64,000 bases of DNA from positions 248,001 through 312,000 of the forward strand of contig NZ_WMIF01000001.1 of assembly GCF_009711185.1 (NCBI RefSeq), given 5' to 3'. Below are positions 9,719 through 17,869 of this stretch, piece by piece; the stretch's first letter is position 1, and each line of letters opens with the position of its first letter. The position numbers and the translations under genes are program-made. The notes under the pieces were generated by a model. That model searched no databases. It saw nothing but the letters and a program-made list of their open reading frames with translations, and was not told the origin of the DNA. This DNA is from Paracoccus limosus. GTDB lineage: Bacteria > Pseudomonadota > Alphaproteobacteria > Rhodobacterales > Rhodobacteraceae.

Positions 9719-10897
9719 TTACCTGAACGCGCGGTCCGCGGTGCCGACCTGCGTCACCGGGGTCAGGATCGAGTTCAGCGTCTTTTGCCACTGCACGAAG
9801 GGCGCTTCGGTCACATAGACAGTGTCGCTGTCGCGGATCACGAAGTCCCGGGCCAGGAACATGCCGTCAGGCTTGGTCAGGTCCAGCACATAGGCCATGC
9901 GCTGCGTGCCATAGATGTCGTTGCGGCCCAGAACGGCGCGGGCGACCGATTGCGGCTCGTCGCGCAGGATGAACAGCCCTTTCGGGTCGGCCAGCTGCGT
10001 CGAAAGACCGCCGACCATGGCGATCGCCTCGATGGCGTTGATCTGGTCATTGCCCAGCGGAACCTTGGTCTGGCCACCCAGCGCACCCAGAGCGGTAAAG
10101 CTGCGCTCATCCTCTTCGACGAGGATGATGTCGCCCGGACGCAGCGCGATGTCGTTGCGCGAGCTGGAGTAGAGGTCGCGCAGCCAGACCTTGCCGCTGG
10201 CGTTGCCGCGCTTGACGGTCACCACCGCGACCTCGGGCTCGATCGAGACGCCGCCGGCTTTCGAAAGCATGGTCGACAGCGTCCGGGTCGGCCGTTCGAT
10301 CGGGTAGACGCCCTGACCATTGACCTTGCCCATGACCGAGACGGTCGCGCCGTCGCCTGCCACGCGGGTCACCATGACCTGCGGGTCGGGGGTCTGGGTT
10401 TCCAGTTTCTGGGTGATGATGCGGCGCAGCTCGTCGGGGCTGTTGCCCGCAGCCTTGATGCGACCGGCATAGGGCACGAAGATATAGCCTTGGCTGTCGA
10501 CCTGGAGCTGCTGCAGATTGGTCGAGCTGGAGCCCATCGAGGCCAGCAGGCCATCATCAACGTTTTCCCAGATCGACAGGCCCAGCACGTCGCCCGGCCG
10601 CACTTCGTCGGCGCCGACCTGACCTGCGGCCTGGAAGTCGCGGCCAAAGCCATAGGCCGGCGTATAGTTGGCTGCGCGGTTCACGCGGTCATCGACCGGG
10701 ACGATATGCGTGCTGCCGCCTTTTTCGACGGAGCCATTGTAGATCTGACTTTTGGTCGGGCCCGAACGCGGCAAGCCGCAGGCGGACACCAGAATCACAG
10801 CGCCAAAAATGGCAAGCCGCACTGCGCGCATGGCAAGGCCACGCTGCAATCCGGACGCAGGGCCAAGATCGCGGTTGGAAAAACTCAATGCGCTCAA
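9719..10897 (-). CDS. kpsD: Outer-membrane polysaccharide export lipoprotein (Wza/KpsD family)
   Basis: Outer-membrane/periplasmic export channel for the capsule polymer. It has a lipoprotein signal (RAVRLAIFGAVILVSAC, lipobox VSAC), a Poly_export domain beginning VRPGDVLGLSIWENV, and at least two SLBB-type repeats. The start is uncertain. I prefer TTG at 10897 because AGGAG sits 7 bases before it; ATG at 10831 directly before the signal peptide and ATG at 10933 lack ribosome sites. With TTG the product is 392 residues. Neighbours kpsS and kpsC on the same strand give the context. Known family members multimerise and work with KpsE/KpsMT. Confidence 0.9.
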   Translation of the reverse strand: MSALSFSNRDLGPASGLQRGLAMRAVRLAIFGAVILVSACGLPRSGPTKSQIYNGSVEKGGSTHIVPVDDRVNRAANYTPAYGFGRDFQAAGQVGADEVRPGDVLGLSIWENVDDGLLASMGSSSTNLQQLQVDSQGYIFVPYAGRIKAAGNSPDELRRIITQKLETQTPDPQVMVTRVAGDGATVSVMGKVNGQGVYPIERPTRTLSTMLSKAGGVSIEPEVAVVTVKRGNASGKVWLRDLYSSSRNDIALRPGDIILVEEDERSFTALGALGGQTKVPLGNDQINAIEAIAMVGGLSTQLADPKGLFILRDEPQSVARAVLGRNDIYGTQRMAYVLDLTKPDGMFLARDFVIRDSDTVYVTEAPFVQWQKTLNSILTPVTQVGTADRAFR

Positions 10898-10997
10898 ATT
10901 GTTACTCCTGTGTCTCTCGTCCGAGTCCAGCATTTGGCCGGTTTTGTTGTCGGTAACCTATCGCAGCACGCTTAAGAATTCCATAATCGCGGAACTG

Positions 10998-12332
10998 TCA
11001 TTCTGTATAAGTCTCCATTTGTTGCCGATGCTTGCCGCGACCGGCCAGAAGCGCCTCATAGGGGTCGTCCTCGGCCAGCATCAGATCGGCGACGATGCGC
11101 AGCGCATGCCCGCGCGAGCGTTCGGAATAGAACCCCCCCGGCACCTGACTGCTTTCCAGAAGGAAATCGCGGTAATGCCGGTAGGCAGCTGGCTGCGGCG
11201 GCTTGGGCTCCTTGAGGAATTCGGCCAGCTCCTGATGCGAGACGATGCCGGGCTTGTCATAGACCGCGCGGCCCATCGCCTTGACCGGCAAGCCGCGCCA
11301 CAGCGCCTGCTGGGCCGAGGTCGAATTGACCGTGACCACCGCCCGCGCCTGATTGAGCAGCTGCGCCAGCTTGCCGCCGCGCACGTAATGCACGCGATCC
11401 GCGATGCCCATGCCACGCGCCTTGTCGGCGATGGCCTGACGGATGCCGCCGCGCCCATCCTCCAGCGGATGCGCCTTGAAGACGACATGATGGTGGCGCG
11501 GCGCGAAGTTGGCGAATTCGGTCAGCACCTCATCGGTGAATTCGGCCATCCGCTCATAGGGGGAATGCGCCACGAAATTCGAGTCGTGCTCCAGCTGCAT
11601 CGGCACCAGAACATAGGGAAAGCCGCCGCGCCGCACGGCCCGCGTTTCACGCCATTGCGCCACCATATCGATCGGCGTCATCAACAGCCGGCGCAGGTTC
11701 AGCCGGAATTCCTGCAACACGCCGATCTGGCGGTGGGTGCGATAACCGGCGTAACGCCGGTTCGCGATCAGGACAAAGAAATGATAGAGCGCGCCATAAA
11801 ACTTGTGCTGGCGCATGTCGCCCCAATGGGCGGGCGGGCGGCTGCGGGGCTCGCCCGAGGTGCCGCGCAGGGCGTGGCGCATCTCGCGCAGCGGGATCCC
11901 GACCAGAGCCGAGCGACCGTTCGAGCCGCCGCGTTCATAGGTGATCCAGAACGGACGCAGATAGCCTTCCTCAAAGACATGCAGCACCAGCCCGTGACGT
12001 TGCGCGGCCTGACGGGCGGCGGCATGGACCGGGCGCACATCGCCGTAAAGCACGATGTCGGTGACGCGTTTTTCGGCGATCAGCCGTTCCAGATGCTGGG
12101 GCCATTCCTCGGGGGTGCCGGTGTGGCGGATGAAATGCGCCTTGTCCTTCCAGAAGAATTCGTCGCCGGCATTGAAGCCTGCGCGCCACACCGTCGAGCC
12201 GGCTGCGCGCAAAAGTCGCGCGAGCTGGTCAAAGAACGGGCCATGCGGCCCTTGCAGCATCAGAAAGATGCGCTGGTCTGCCGGCCGCGTCGCAATCCCG
12301 ACCTGCATCGCCTGCACGGCTGAAACGGACAT
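10998..12332 (-). CDS. kpsS: Capsular polysaccharide beta-Kdo transferase KpsS
   Basis: Adds the first beta-Kdo residue to phosphatidylglycerol, starting the capsule linker. The product (444 residues from ATG 12332) has the KpsS N-terminal motif FLMLQGPHGPFF, the strongly conserved VFEEGYLRPFWIT segment followed by ERGGSNGRS, and a single glycosyltransferase module related to those of KpsC. The frame is open to 12476, but KpsS proteins normally begin shortly before FLxLQGP, so I chose 12332; ribosome sites are weak at all candidates. It heads the minus-strand string kpsS-kpsD-kpsC and is divergent from ribE. Confidence 0.92.
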   Translation of the reverse strand: MSVSAVQAMQVGIATRPADQRIFLMLQGPHGPFFDQLARLLRAAGSTVWRAGFNAGDEFFWKDKAHFIRHTGTPEEWPQHLERLIAEKRVTDIVLYGDVRPVHAAARQAAQRHGLVLHVFEEGYLRPFWITYERGGSNGRSALVGIPLREMRHALRGTSGEPRSRPPAHWGDMRQHKFYGALYHFFVLIANRRYAGYRTHRQIGVLQEFRLNLRRLLMTPIDMVAQWRETRAVRRGGFPYVLVPMQLEHDSNFVAHSPYERMAEFTDEVLTEFANFAPRHHHVVFKAHPLEDGRGGIRQAIADKARGMGIADRVHYVRGGKLAQLLNQARAVVTVNSTSAQQALWRGLPVKAMGRAVYDKPGIVSHQELAEFLKEPKPPQPAAYRHYRDFLLESSQVPGGFYSERSRGHALRIVADLMLAEDDPYEALLAGRGKHRQQMETYTE

Positions 12333-12587
12333 TTGATTCACGGTTTTTCCACAACGGAGATAAAGCGCTGGCTCTTTGGCAACCCGCGAAACCGGCCCAA
12401 TAGAGGAATTAAACTTGATGAGTCTTGATACCAACAGATTTTCCTGACTCATGCACGAATCAGCAACCCCTGTCACGGTCTTTCCCGGTTTCCGGTGAAC
12501 GGCGCGGCAAAGCGTGGCACTGGCGTCGCTTGAAGATCGCGCAGCAAAGCTCTAGGTCTCGGGACAGCAATTGCAAGCGAGGTGGCG

Positions 12588-13181
12588 ATGTTTACCGGCA
12601 TTATCAGCGATATCGGCACCGTGGTGCAGGTCGAGATGCGCGGCGACATGCGCGCGCGCATTGCCTGTCATTACGACATGGCCGGGGTGGATCTGGGCGC
12701 CTCGATCGCCTGTGACGGGGTTTGCCTGACCGTGGTGGAAAAGGGCGCCGACTGGTTCGACGTCGATATCTCGGCCGAGACGTTGTCCAAGACCAGCATC
12801 GGCGCCAATGGCTGGGCCTCGGGCAAGCGGCTGAACCTGGAACGCGCGCTGCGGGTCGGCGACGAGCTGGGCGGGCATATCGTTTCGGGCCATGTCGATG
12901 GCGTGGCGCGCATCGACGAGATGCATGACGATGGCGACAGCACCCGCGTCACCTTCAGTGCGCCGCCGGCGCTGGCGCGGTTCATCGCCGAAAAGGGCTC
13001 TGTCGCGCTGAACGGCACCTCGCTGACCGTCAATGAGGTCGAGGGCAACCGCTTTGGCGTCAACCTGATCCCGCATACGCAATCGGTGACGACTTGGGGC
13101 GATGCCCGCCCCGGCGATGCCGTCAATCTGGAAATCGACACGCTGGCGCGCTACGTCGCCCGGCTGGCGCAAACAGCATGA
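12588..13181 (+). CDS. ribE: Riboflavin synthase, alpha subunit
   Basis: Dismutates two 6,7-dimethyl-8-ribityllumazine molecules to riboflavin. The 197-residue product begins MFTGII, the hallmark of the enzyme, and contains two lumazine-binding repeats (about 1-95 and 96-190), with SVALNGTSLTVN in the second. ATG 12588 is preceded by GCGAGG; a GTG two codons earlier is rejected because riboflavin synthases start at MFTG. The stop overlaps the next gene by ATGA. No FMN riboswitch could be recognised in the 255 bases upstream. Confidence 0.97.
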   Translation: MFTGIISDIGTVVQVEMRGDMRARIACHYDMAGVDLGASIACDGVCLTVVEKGADWFDVDISAETLSKTSIGANGWASGKRLNLERALRVGDELGGHIVSGHVDGVARIDEMHDDGDSTRVTFSAPPALARFIAEKGSVALNGTSLTVNEVEGNRFGVNLIPHTQSVTTWGDARPGDAVNLEIDTLARYVARLAQTA

Positions 13182-13759
13182 GCGCCGGGGCCGCCATCGG
13201 CATCGGCCATAACGGCGGGCCGGGCACGGCCAGCGGTTTTCGCACCCATTGCTGGACGCAGGCCCGGCGCGAGCTTTTGGGCGCGCGCCTGCCGACCGAG
13301 GTGGTGCGTCTGCAACTGCGCCGCGCCAAGGCGCTGGGGCTGGATTACAAGACCTATGCCGGGGTGCGGGCCACGACCGGGCGCGATCTGGTGGCGTTCC
13401 TGTATTCCTCGAATGCGCTTGGCGTGTTCCGTCCCGGCCAAGCGGTCCCCGCCCCCGAGGCCGCCCGCATCGCCGCCAGCGCTGCCGCCGCGCATCTGGG
13501 CGGCTCGCCCGGCGTGCCGCTGGACGTGCTGGCGCGCCAGATCGGCGCGGCATCGGCCCGCCGGCTGCCGGCCTTTGGCGCCAGCTGGTCCGAGATGCGG
13601 CAAGAGATGAAGCATTGGCTGCGCGCACAGGACTTGCCGGGCGACGCGGTGCTGATGATCGGCGAAACCGCGCATGAGCGTGAAATGATGACGGCCGGCG
13701 GGCTGGCGGGCTTCGTCAGCGGGCAGGCCTTCTTTGCAGGAGTTGCGGATGCAATTTGA
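13178..13759 (+). CDS. Hypothetical protein embedded in the riboflavin operon
   Basis: A 193-residue soluble protein of unknown function whose ATG overlaps the ribE stop (ATGA) and whose end overlaps the ribB start by 11 bases. It begins with IGIGHNGGPG, then HCWTQARRELLG, PTEVVRLQLRRAKALGLDYKTYAG and RDLVAFLYSSNALGVFR, a pattern I recall from conserved uncharacterised Rhodobacterales proteins. There is no signal peptide and no transmembrane helix. Strict coupling on both sides suggests a role or at least expression level linked to flavin synthesis, but no catalytic motif is visible and I assign no function. Confidence 0.8.
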   Translation: MSAGAAIGIGHNGGPGTASGFRTHCWTQARRELLGARLPTEVVRLQLRRAKALGLDYKTYAGVRATTGRDLVAFLYSSNALGVFRPGQAVPAPEAARIAASAAAAHLGGSPGVPLDVLARQIGAASARRLPAFGASWSEMRQEMKHWLRAQDLPGDAVLMIGETAHEREMMTAGGLAGFVSGQAFFAGVADAI

Positions 13760-14867
13760 CAAACCCGGCGCGGTCGAGCGCGACTGGTCCGACGTGATTT
13801 CCCGGACCGAGGACATCATCAACGAGGCCCGCAACGGCCGCATGTTCATCCTTGTCGATCACGAGGACCGCGAGAACGAGGGCGATCTGGTCATCCCGGC
13901 GCAGATGGCCACGCCCGAGGCGGTGAACTTCATGGCGACGCATGGGCGCGGGCTGATCTGCCTGTCGATGACCGGGCCGCGTATCGACGCGCTGGGTCTG
14001 CCGCTGATGAGCTCGAAGAACTCCAGCCGCCACGAGACCGCATTCACCATGTCGATCGAGGCGCGCGAGGGCGTGACCACCGGCATTTCGGCGCATGACC
14101 GCGCCCTGACCATTGCCGTGGCCATCGACCCGACCAAGGGCGCGGCCGATATCGCCACGCCCGGCCATATCTTTCCGCTGCGCGCCCGCGAAGGCGGCGT
14201 GCTGGTCCGCGCCGGCCATACCGAGGCGGCCGTCGACATCTCGCGTCTGGCCGGGCTGAACCCCGCCGGGGTGATCTGCGAGATCATGAACGACGATGGC
14301 AGCATGGCGCGGCTGCCCGATCTGGTGGCTTTTGCCCAGAAACACGGGCTCAAGATCGGCACCATCAGCGACCTGATCGCCTATCGCCGTCGCCACGACA
14401 ACCTGATCGCCGAGCGGGCGCAGCGCGCCGTGCATTCGATCTATGGCGGCGACTGGATGATGCGGGTCTTTGCCGACGAAACCACCGGCGCCGACCATGT
14501 CGTGCTGACCAAGGGCGACCTGACCACGCCCGAGCCGGTGCTGGTGCGGATGCATGCGCTGGACCCGCTGCATGACGTGCTGGGCATCGGGCGCGAGGAT
14601 GCGGGCGAGCTGGGCGCCGCCATGCGGCTGATCGGCCAAGAGGGGCGCGGCGCGGTGGTGCTGTTCCGCGACCTCGAACGCCGCCTGCCCGATCAGGGCG
14701 AGACCTCGCCGCATGTGCTGCGCCAATATGGGCTTGGTGCGCAGATTCTGTCGGTGCTGGGCCTGTCGCAGCTGGTGCTTCTGACGAATTCCGCGCCGGT
14801 CAAGGTGGTCGGACTTGACGCCTACGGGCTTTCGATCCATTCCACGCGTCCGATTCCCAAAGAGTAA
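13749..14867 (+). CDS. ribB: 3,4-dihydroxy-2-butanone 4-phosphate synthase with degenerate GTP cyclohydrolase II-like domain
   Basis: Converts ribulose 5-phosphate to the four-carbon riboflavin precursor. The 372-residue product has an intact N-terminal DHBP synthase domain (DHEDRENEGDL at 37-47, SSRHETAFT, TPGHIFPLRAREGG, RAGHTEAAVD). The C-terminal half is RibA-shaped but lacks the zinc-binding CxxxxxxxxxxCxC pattern: where GTP cyclohydrolase II has H-S-E-C-L-T-G-D, this has MHALDPLHDVLG. It is therefore probably monofunctional, with RibA encoded elsewhere. ATG 13749 follows AGGAGTTGCGG and overlaps the end of the preceding gene. Confidence 0.93.
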   Translation: MQFDKPGAVERDWSDVISRTEDIINEARNGRMFILVDHEDRENEGDLVIPAQMATPEAVNFMATHGRGLICLSMTGPRIDALGLPLMSSKNSSRHETAFTMSIEAREGVTTGISAHDRALTIAVAIDPTKGAADIATPGHIFPLRAREGGVLVRAGHTEAAVDISRLAGLNPAGVICEIMNDDGSMARLPDLVAFAQKHGLKIGTISDLIAYRRRHDNLIAERAQRAVHSIYGGDWMMRVFADETTGADHVVLTKGDLTTPEPVLVRMHALDPLHDVLGIGREDAGELGAAMRLIGQEGRGAVVLFRDLERRLPDQGETSPHVLRQYGLGAQILSVLGLSQLVLLTNSAPVKVVGLDAYGLSIHSTRPIPKE

Positions 14868-14870
14868 GCC

Positions 14871-15416
14871 ATGGCCGCCAGCATCGAACACCATCAACTG
14901 CCGCTGCCCAGGGTCGCGGGCGCGCGCCTGCTGATCGTGGTGGCGCCCTATTACAAACAGATCACCGACGCCCTGACCGCCGGGGCGCGCCGCGCCATTG
15001 CCGAGGCCGGGGCCGAGGCCGAGCTGATCGAGGTGCCGGGCGCGCTGGAGGTGCCGACCGCCATCGCGCTGGCGGCGGCGCGCGGGCTTTGCGATGGCTA
15101 TGTCGCGCTGGGCTGCGTCATTCGTGGCGAGACGACGCATTACGACACCGTCTGCAACGACAGCTCTCGGGCGATCACGTTGCTGGGGCTGCAGGGGCAT
15201 TGCATCGGCAATGGCATCCTGACCGTTGAGAACTACCCGCAGGCCGAAGTCAGGGCCGAGGTCGCGGGCCAGAACAAGGGCGGTGGCGCTGCCGCCGCCG
15301 CGCTGCATCTGATCGCATTGAAGCGGCAATGGGAAACACGCCCGGCCCGCGAGGCGGCCGCCAAGCCGGATCTGATCCGTCTGGCTGGCGAACTGGAAGG
15401 ACCGCGTGGCGCATGA
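14871..15416 (+). CDS. ribH: 6,7-dimethyl-8-ribityllumazine synthase
   Basis: Penultimate riboflavin enzyme, condensing the DHBP product with the ribityl-diaminouracil. The 181-residue protein has IVVAPYYKQITDAL at the N-terminus, VPGALEVPTAI for substrate binding, and GCVIRGETTHYDTVCND containing the catalytic His. It starts 3 bases after ribB and overlaps nusB by ATGA. The conventional order ribE-x-ribB-ribH-nusB makes the assignment secure. Confidence 0.96.
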   Translation: MAASIEHHQLPLPRVAGARLLIVVAPYYKQITDALTAGARRAIAEAGAEAELIEVPGALEVPTAIALAAARGLCDGYVALGCVIRGETTHYDTVCNDSSRAITLLGLQGHCIGNGILTVENYPQAEVRAEVAGQNKGGGAAAAALHLIALKRQWETRPAREAAAKPDLIRLAGELEGPRGA

Positions 15417-15913
15417 GCGGACAGGGTGGAAACCGGCAAAGCCCGGAAGCAAAGGCAGAACGTCAGGCCCGCACCTCGGCCGCGCGGGTCTATGCCGTGC
15501 AGGCGCTGTTCCAGATGGAGGCTGCGGGGCAATCCGCCGACCGCGTGCTGCGCGAATTCCGGCAATGGCGCATCGGCCGCGATGACGAGGATGCCGACAT
15601 GGTCTCGATCGAGGCCGATGAGGCGCTGTTCACCCGCATCGTCGATGACGCGGTGAACTGGCAGTCGCGCATCGACCAGATGACCGACCGCGCGCTGGTC
15701 GCGAAATGGCCGATCGACCGTATCGACCCGGTGCTGCGGGCGCTGTTCCGCGCCGCCGGCGCCGAGCTGGTCGGGGCCAAGGCGCCGCCGCGTGTGGTCA
15801 TCGTCGAATATGTCCGCATTGCCGAGGCGTTTTTCCCCGAGGGCCGCGAGCCGAAATTCGTCAATGCCGTTCTTGACCACATGGCGCGCGAGGCCCGGCC
15901 CGAGGCTTTCTAA
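15413..15913 (+). CDS. nusB: Transcription antitermination factor NusB
   Basis: RNA-binding partner of NusE/S10 in rRNA antitermination. The 166-residue all-helical protein has the NusB signatures ARVYAVQALFQME, a central helix DRALVAKWPIDRIDPVLRA and the C-terminal PPRVVIVEYVRIAEAFF and EPKFVNAVLDHMA. The ATG overlaps the ribH stop. The ribH-nusB pairing is widespread. A strong terminator follows 30 bases later, closing the riboflavin operon. Confidence 0.95.
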   Translation: MSGQGGNRQSPEAKAERQARTSAARVYAVQALFQMEAAGQSADRVLREFRQWRIGRDDEDADMVSIEADEALFTRIVDDAVNWQSRIDQMTDRALVAKWPIDRIDPVLRALFRAAGAELVGAKAPPRVVIVEYVRIAEAFFPEGREPKFVNAVLDHMAREARPEAF

Positions 15914-15943
15914 GCCGGCGGGACAACGTGTCGCGGGACATGC

Positions 15944-15975
15944 TGCCGTCACCCGGTCCGGGTGGCGGCATTTTT
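15944..15975 (+). terminator. Rho-independent terminator of the rib-nusB operon
   Basis: TGCCGTCACCC (15944-15954) pairs with GGGTGGCGGCA (15960-15970) through an 11-bp stem with one G-T wobble, followed by TTTTT at 15971-15975. Confidence 0.9.
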
Positions 15976-16032
15976 CGTTTCGGGACGGGGCGTCCGGGTC
16001 TATGCTGGGGCATCCTGAACCCGGTGGATGCC

Positions 16033-16353
16033 ATGCCTCGTCTCATTCGGCTTTACCTGCGCAGCATCACCTTGGGCTTTAGCCTTGGGCTGATCTTTAC
16101 GCTGCTGCTGTTATGGTCCGATGTCGGCGGGCTGCGGCATTTGCTGATGACGACTGCGGGCGGCTGGCTCGCCATCGCGCTGTTACTCATCTTTCACGGT
16201 CTGCTGTTTTCCGGCGTGCAATTCGCCATCGTGGTGATGGCGATGGGGCAGGGACCATCGGACAGCGGTGGAAAAAGGCAGCGCCGGCACGCCCCGGGCA
16301 CGGCTGCGGCGGCGGCAATCGCCCCGCTGCCTGCGGCATCAGGCCGGCGCTGA
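16033..16353 (+). CDS. Small two-helix membrane protein, unknown function
   Basis: A 106-residue protein with two clear transmembrane helices (about residues 10-30 and 43-72) and a basic, Ala-rich C-terminal tail (GGKRQRRHAPGTAAAAA). ATG 16033 is the first methionine that leaves the hydrophobic segments intact; no strong ribosome site is visible. It lies alone between the rib operon terminator and the leader of the outer-membrane protein. No family is recognised. The membrane topology is seen in the sequence; the function is unknown. Confidence 0.65.
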   Translation: MPRLIRLYLRSITLGFSLGLIFTLLLLWSDVGGLRHLLMTTAGGWLAIALLLIFHGLLFSGVQFAIVVMAMGQGPSDSGGKRQRRHAPGTAAAAAIAPLPAASGRR

Positions 16354-16831
16354 CACCGCCGGATTGCGTGTGGATTGCGTGGAAATCCCGGTGAAACACT
16401 GTTCCGCCGTCAAAGTTCCCGGTTTTTGATCGCAATTGCATAAAATGTGTGTGGCAAGGGCAACAATGCTGCGGCCGGATCGCAACATTAAGTCTGCCTA
16501 TTTTTCGGGCGCGCCCATCGTCAGCCGCCGATATTGCCGAACTGTCATTTTTTGTGAGCCGCGATGGTGCGCAATTACCACCTGATCTTGGGCGAAAAAT
16601 TGCCATCGGCGGGGCGGGGCGGGTTTGGTTTCATCACAATTTTACATGAGCCAAATTCCGCCGATGCGGAAATGACACAGGAGTTTCACGATTTCGCGAC
16701 AGGCGGTGCGTGTGCCGGCGGTCTTTATCGACGGGGAAGGCGGGGTTAATTCTTCGGCAGCAGAGACGCTCGTGGCTGCTGCAAGAGTGGCCACGGACAT
16801 GAAAAGACGGTTCAAATAAAGGACTGAACTG
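16354..16831. other. Non-coding, AT-richer leader region upstream of the DUF481 gene
   Basis: This 478-base stretch has no convincing gene. It is clearly poorer in GC than its surroundings, as expected of a strong promoter region. It contains a structured element at 16605-16665: ATCGGCGG (16605-16612) pairs with CCGCCGAT (16658-16665), and inside it TTTGG pairs with CCAAA. The gene at 16832 is preceded by AAAGGACTGAACTG. Confidence 0.55.
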
Positions 16832-17770
16832 ATGAAAACCCTCGCTTACCTCGTCGGCGCCACCGCTCTGGCCGCTTCGTTCGCCGCGCCCGCTTTTGCG
16901 CAGTCGGAAACCTCGGCCGGTGCGAACGCCGTTGGCATCTCGCAAGTCAACGAAGACATGAAAGACATCGAACGCGACGTGCGTGATGACTTTGCCCGTT
17001 CGAACGACCCCTACCGCAATGGCAACCCCGACCAGCGTCAGGGCGTGTTCGGTTCGGTCGCGCTGAGCTACTCGGGTTCGACCGGCAACAGCGAAAATCA
17101 GGACTTCAACCTGTCGGGTCGTCTGTCCAGCAACCAGGGTGCCTTCTCGCAGTCGGTCGGTATCCTGCTGCAATTCGGTGACAACAACGCCGGCAAGAAA
17201 GACACCGAGAAAACCTTCGTGATCTACGAAGGCATGTATAACATCAACGACAAGTTCTACGCTTTCGGTCTGGGCCGTCTGGCCACCGACGCGCTGGCTG
17301 GTGATCCGATCACCCTGTCGAACGGCGAAGGCTTTGGTGCTCTTGAAGGCCGTGCGAAACGCGATGCCTACTTCGGTGTGGGTCCGGGTTACCGCGTGAT
17401 CAACAACGACACCACCGCATGGCGTGTGCAGGCGGCTGTCGGTGTCCGTTACACCAAGCTGGTTGACGTTCTGACCGTTGACGATACGGCGCCGACCCCG
17501 ACCGGCACCCTTGAATACGACAGCAACACCGAAGTCGGCTACCTGCTGTCGTCGCGGTTCTATCACCGCATCAACGACACGTTCTTCGTGACGAACGATA
17601 CCGACTACCTGACCTCGGACGCCAACGACACGATCACCAACGAACTGGGTCTGAACTTCAAGATGGCGGACGCGTTTGCGACCCGCGTGTCCTACAAGAC
17701 CGAATATGTCTCGGACCGCGCGATCCGCACCGACAACACGCTGGGCGTGTCGCTGGTCTACGGCTTCTGA
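16832..17770 (+). CDS. DUF481/YdiY-type outer-membrane beta-barrel protein
   Basis: A 312-residue protein with a Sec signal peptide (cleavage after APAFA, about residue 23), amphipathic beta strands throughout and a C-terminal Phe (LVYGF), the classical outer-membrane barrel ending. GSVALSYSGSTGNSENQDFNLSG and the later GLGRL...GPGYR segments fit the DUF481 family of salt-induced or general barrel proteins. Codon choice is markedly restricted compared with neighbours, which with the strong ribosome site and terminator suggests high expression. It is monocistronic. The substrate, if it is a pore, is unknown. Confidence 0.87.
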   Translation: MKTLAYLVGATALAASFAAPAFAQSETSAGANAVGISQVNEDMKDIERDVRDDFARSNDPYRNGNPDQRQGVFGSVALSYSGSTGNSENQDFNLSGRLSSNQGAFSQSVGILLQFGDNNAGKKDTEKTFVIYEGMYNINDKFYAFGLGRLATDALAGDPITLSNGEGFGALEGRAKRDAYFGVGPGYRVINNDTTAWRVQAAVGVRYTKLVDVLTVDDTAPTPTGTLEYDSNTEVGYLLSSRFYHRINDTFFVTNDTDYLTSDANDTITNELGLNFKMADAFATRVSYKTEYVSDRAIRTDNTLGVSLVYGF

Positions 17771-17802
17771 GCCGGTTCCAATCTCTCTCTCTCGTGACAC
17801 GA

Positions 17803-17829
17803 GGGGCGGCCTACGGGCCGCCCCTTTTT
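17803..17829 (+). terminator. Rho-independent terminator of the DUF481 gene
   Basis: GGGGCGGCC (17803-17811), loop TACG, GGCCGCCCC (17816-17824), then TTTTT. It is a textbook terminator 33 bases after the stop. Confidence 0.95.
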
Positions 17830-17869
17830 CCATTGGTCCCGGCCCGTTTCGGATCCGGGCCGGCGGGGG

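Noticed and set aside
12333..12587. FMN riboswitch in front of ribE
   Set aside because: The conserved RFN blocks cannot be recognised. Only a 7-base inverted repeat (ATGAGTC/GACTCAT, 12418-12452) is present.
16605..16630. G-quadruplex in GGCGGGGCGGGGCGGG
   Set aside because: Only three runs of three or more G are present, so a stable three-layer quadruplex is not expected.
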